Notes under the pieces: generated by a model
The model's database searches: none
The model's input: only the letters and a program-made list of their open reading frames with translations
Told to the model about the DNA's origin: nothing
Assembly (NCBI GenBank): GCA_030425785.1
Contig: JAUHYJ010000014.1
Location: forward strand, 1-16,360
Origin: Acidimicrobiia bacterium
GTDB lineage: Bacteria > Actinomycetota > Acidimicrobiia > Acidimicrobiales > Ilumatobacteraceae
Length of the DNA stretch: 16,360 nt
Direction of reading: 5' to 3'
Position numbers and translations under genes: made by a program
In this document: positions 16,324 through 16,360 of the stretch, piece after piece
Position numbering within the stretch: position 1 is the stretch's first letter
Layout of the letters: the number at the start of each line of letters is the position of its first letter

Positions 16324-16360
16324 TCGATCGCCGGGCGGCTCGTCGACCGACGCGCACATC

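Overview
The window is very GC-rich, and its third codon positions are strongly G/C-biased. The gene families (an EF-G-like second translocase, a large SARP/BTAD regulator, an LPxTG surface protein, an RCK potassium channel) point to a high-GC actinobacterium. An Acidimicrobiia-type organism (Ilumatobacter-like) is my best guess, from overall style only. No rRNA, tRNA, CRISPR array, transposase or phage gene was seen. The DNA reads as ordinary chromosome, densely coded with short gaps.

Layout. Left block (minus strand): the N-terminal 226 codons of an acetyl-CoA hydrolase/transferase family protein (1-678, cut by the window edge), preceded by an EF-G-like GTPase (716-2773). A small DinB-superfamily protein (2891-3415, plus) diverges from the EF-G-like gene and converges on the next block. 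Second block (minus strand, transcribed right to left): an unusual SAM methyltransferase (7213-7875), an arylamine N-acetyltransferase (6381-7190), a tandem universal stress protein (5337-6197) and a two-TM potassium channel with two RCK modules (3435-5228). Third block (plus strand): a seven-TM DUF4203-like membrane protein (7910-8551), translationally coupled to a zinc alcohol dehydrogenase (8548-9681), then an amidase-signature hydrolase (9729-11150). Right block (plus strand): a cell-wall-anchored protein with five propeller-like repeats (11311-12909), then a 1052-residue SARP/AfsR-like regulator (13165-16323).

How they work together. Most genes look like independent housekeeping or accessory functions. 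The supported couplings are the membrane protein/dehydrogenase 4-bp overlap, the possible methyltransferase-NAT operon (22-bp gap), and the proximity of the stress protein to the potassium channel, both of which may sense nucleotides. Several genes appear to be leaderless. A NANNNT hexamer ends exactly 6 nt before the start codon at five genes, 7 nt before at one and 8 nt before at one. The EF-G-like, stress-protein and LPxTG genes instead carry clear Shine-Dalgarno sequences.

I did not find a convincing new multi-gene system. The items most worth a second look are the LPxTG repeat protein (repeated C-x4-C motif, a perfect hairpin just before its ribosome binding site, a codon-usage step inside its first repeat), the possible leader peptide before the EF-G-like gene, the shared leaderless promoter arrangement, and the channel's altered filter and degenerate first RCK site.
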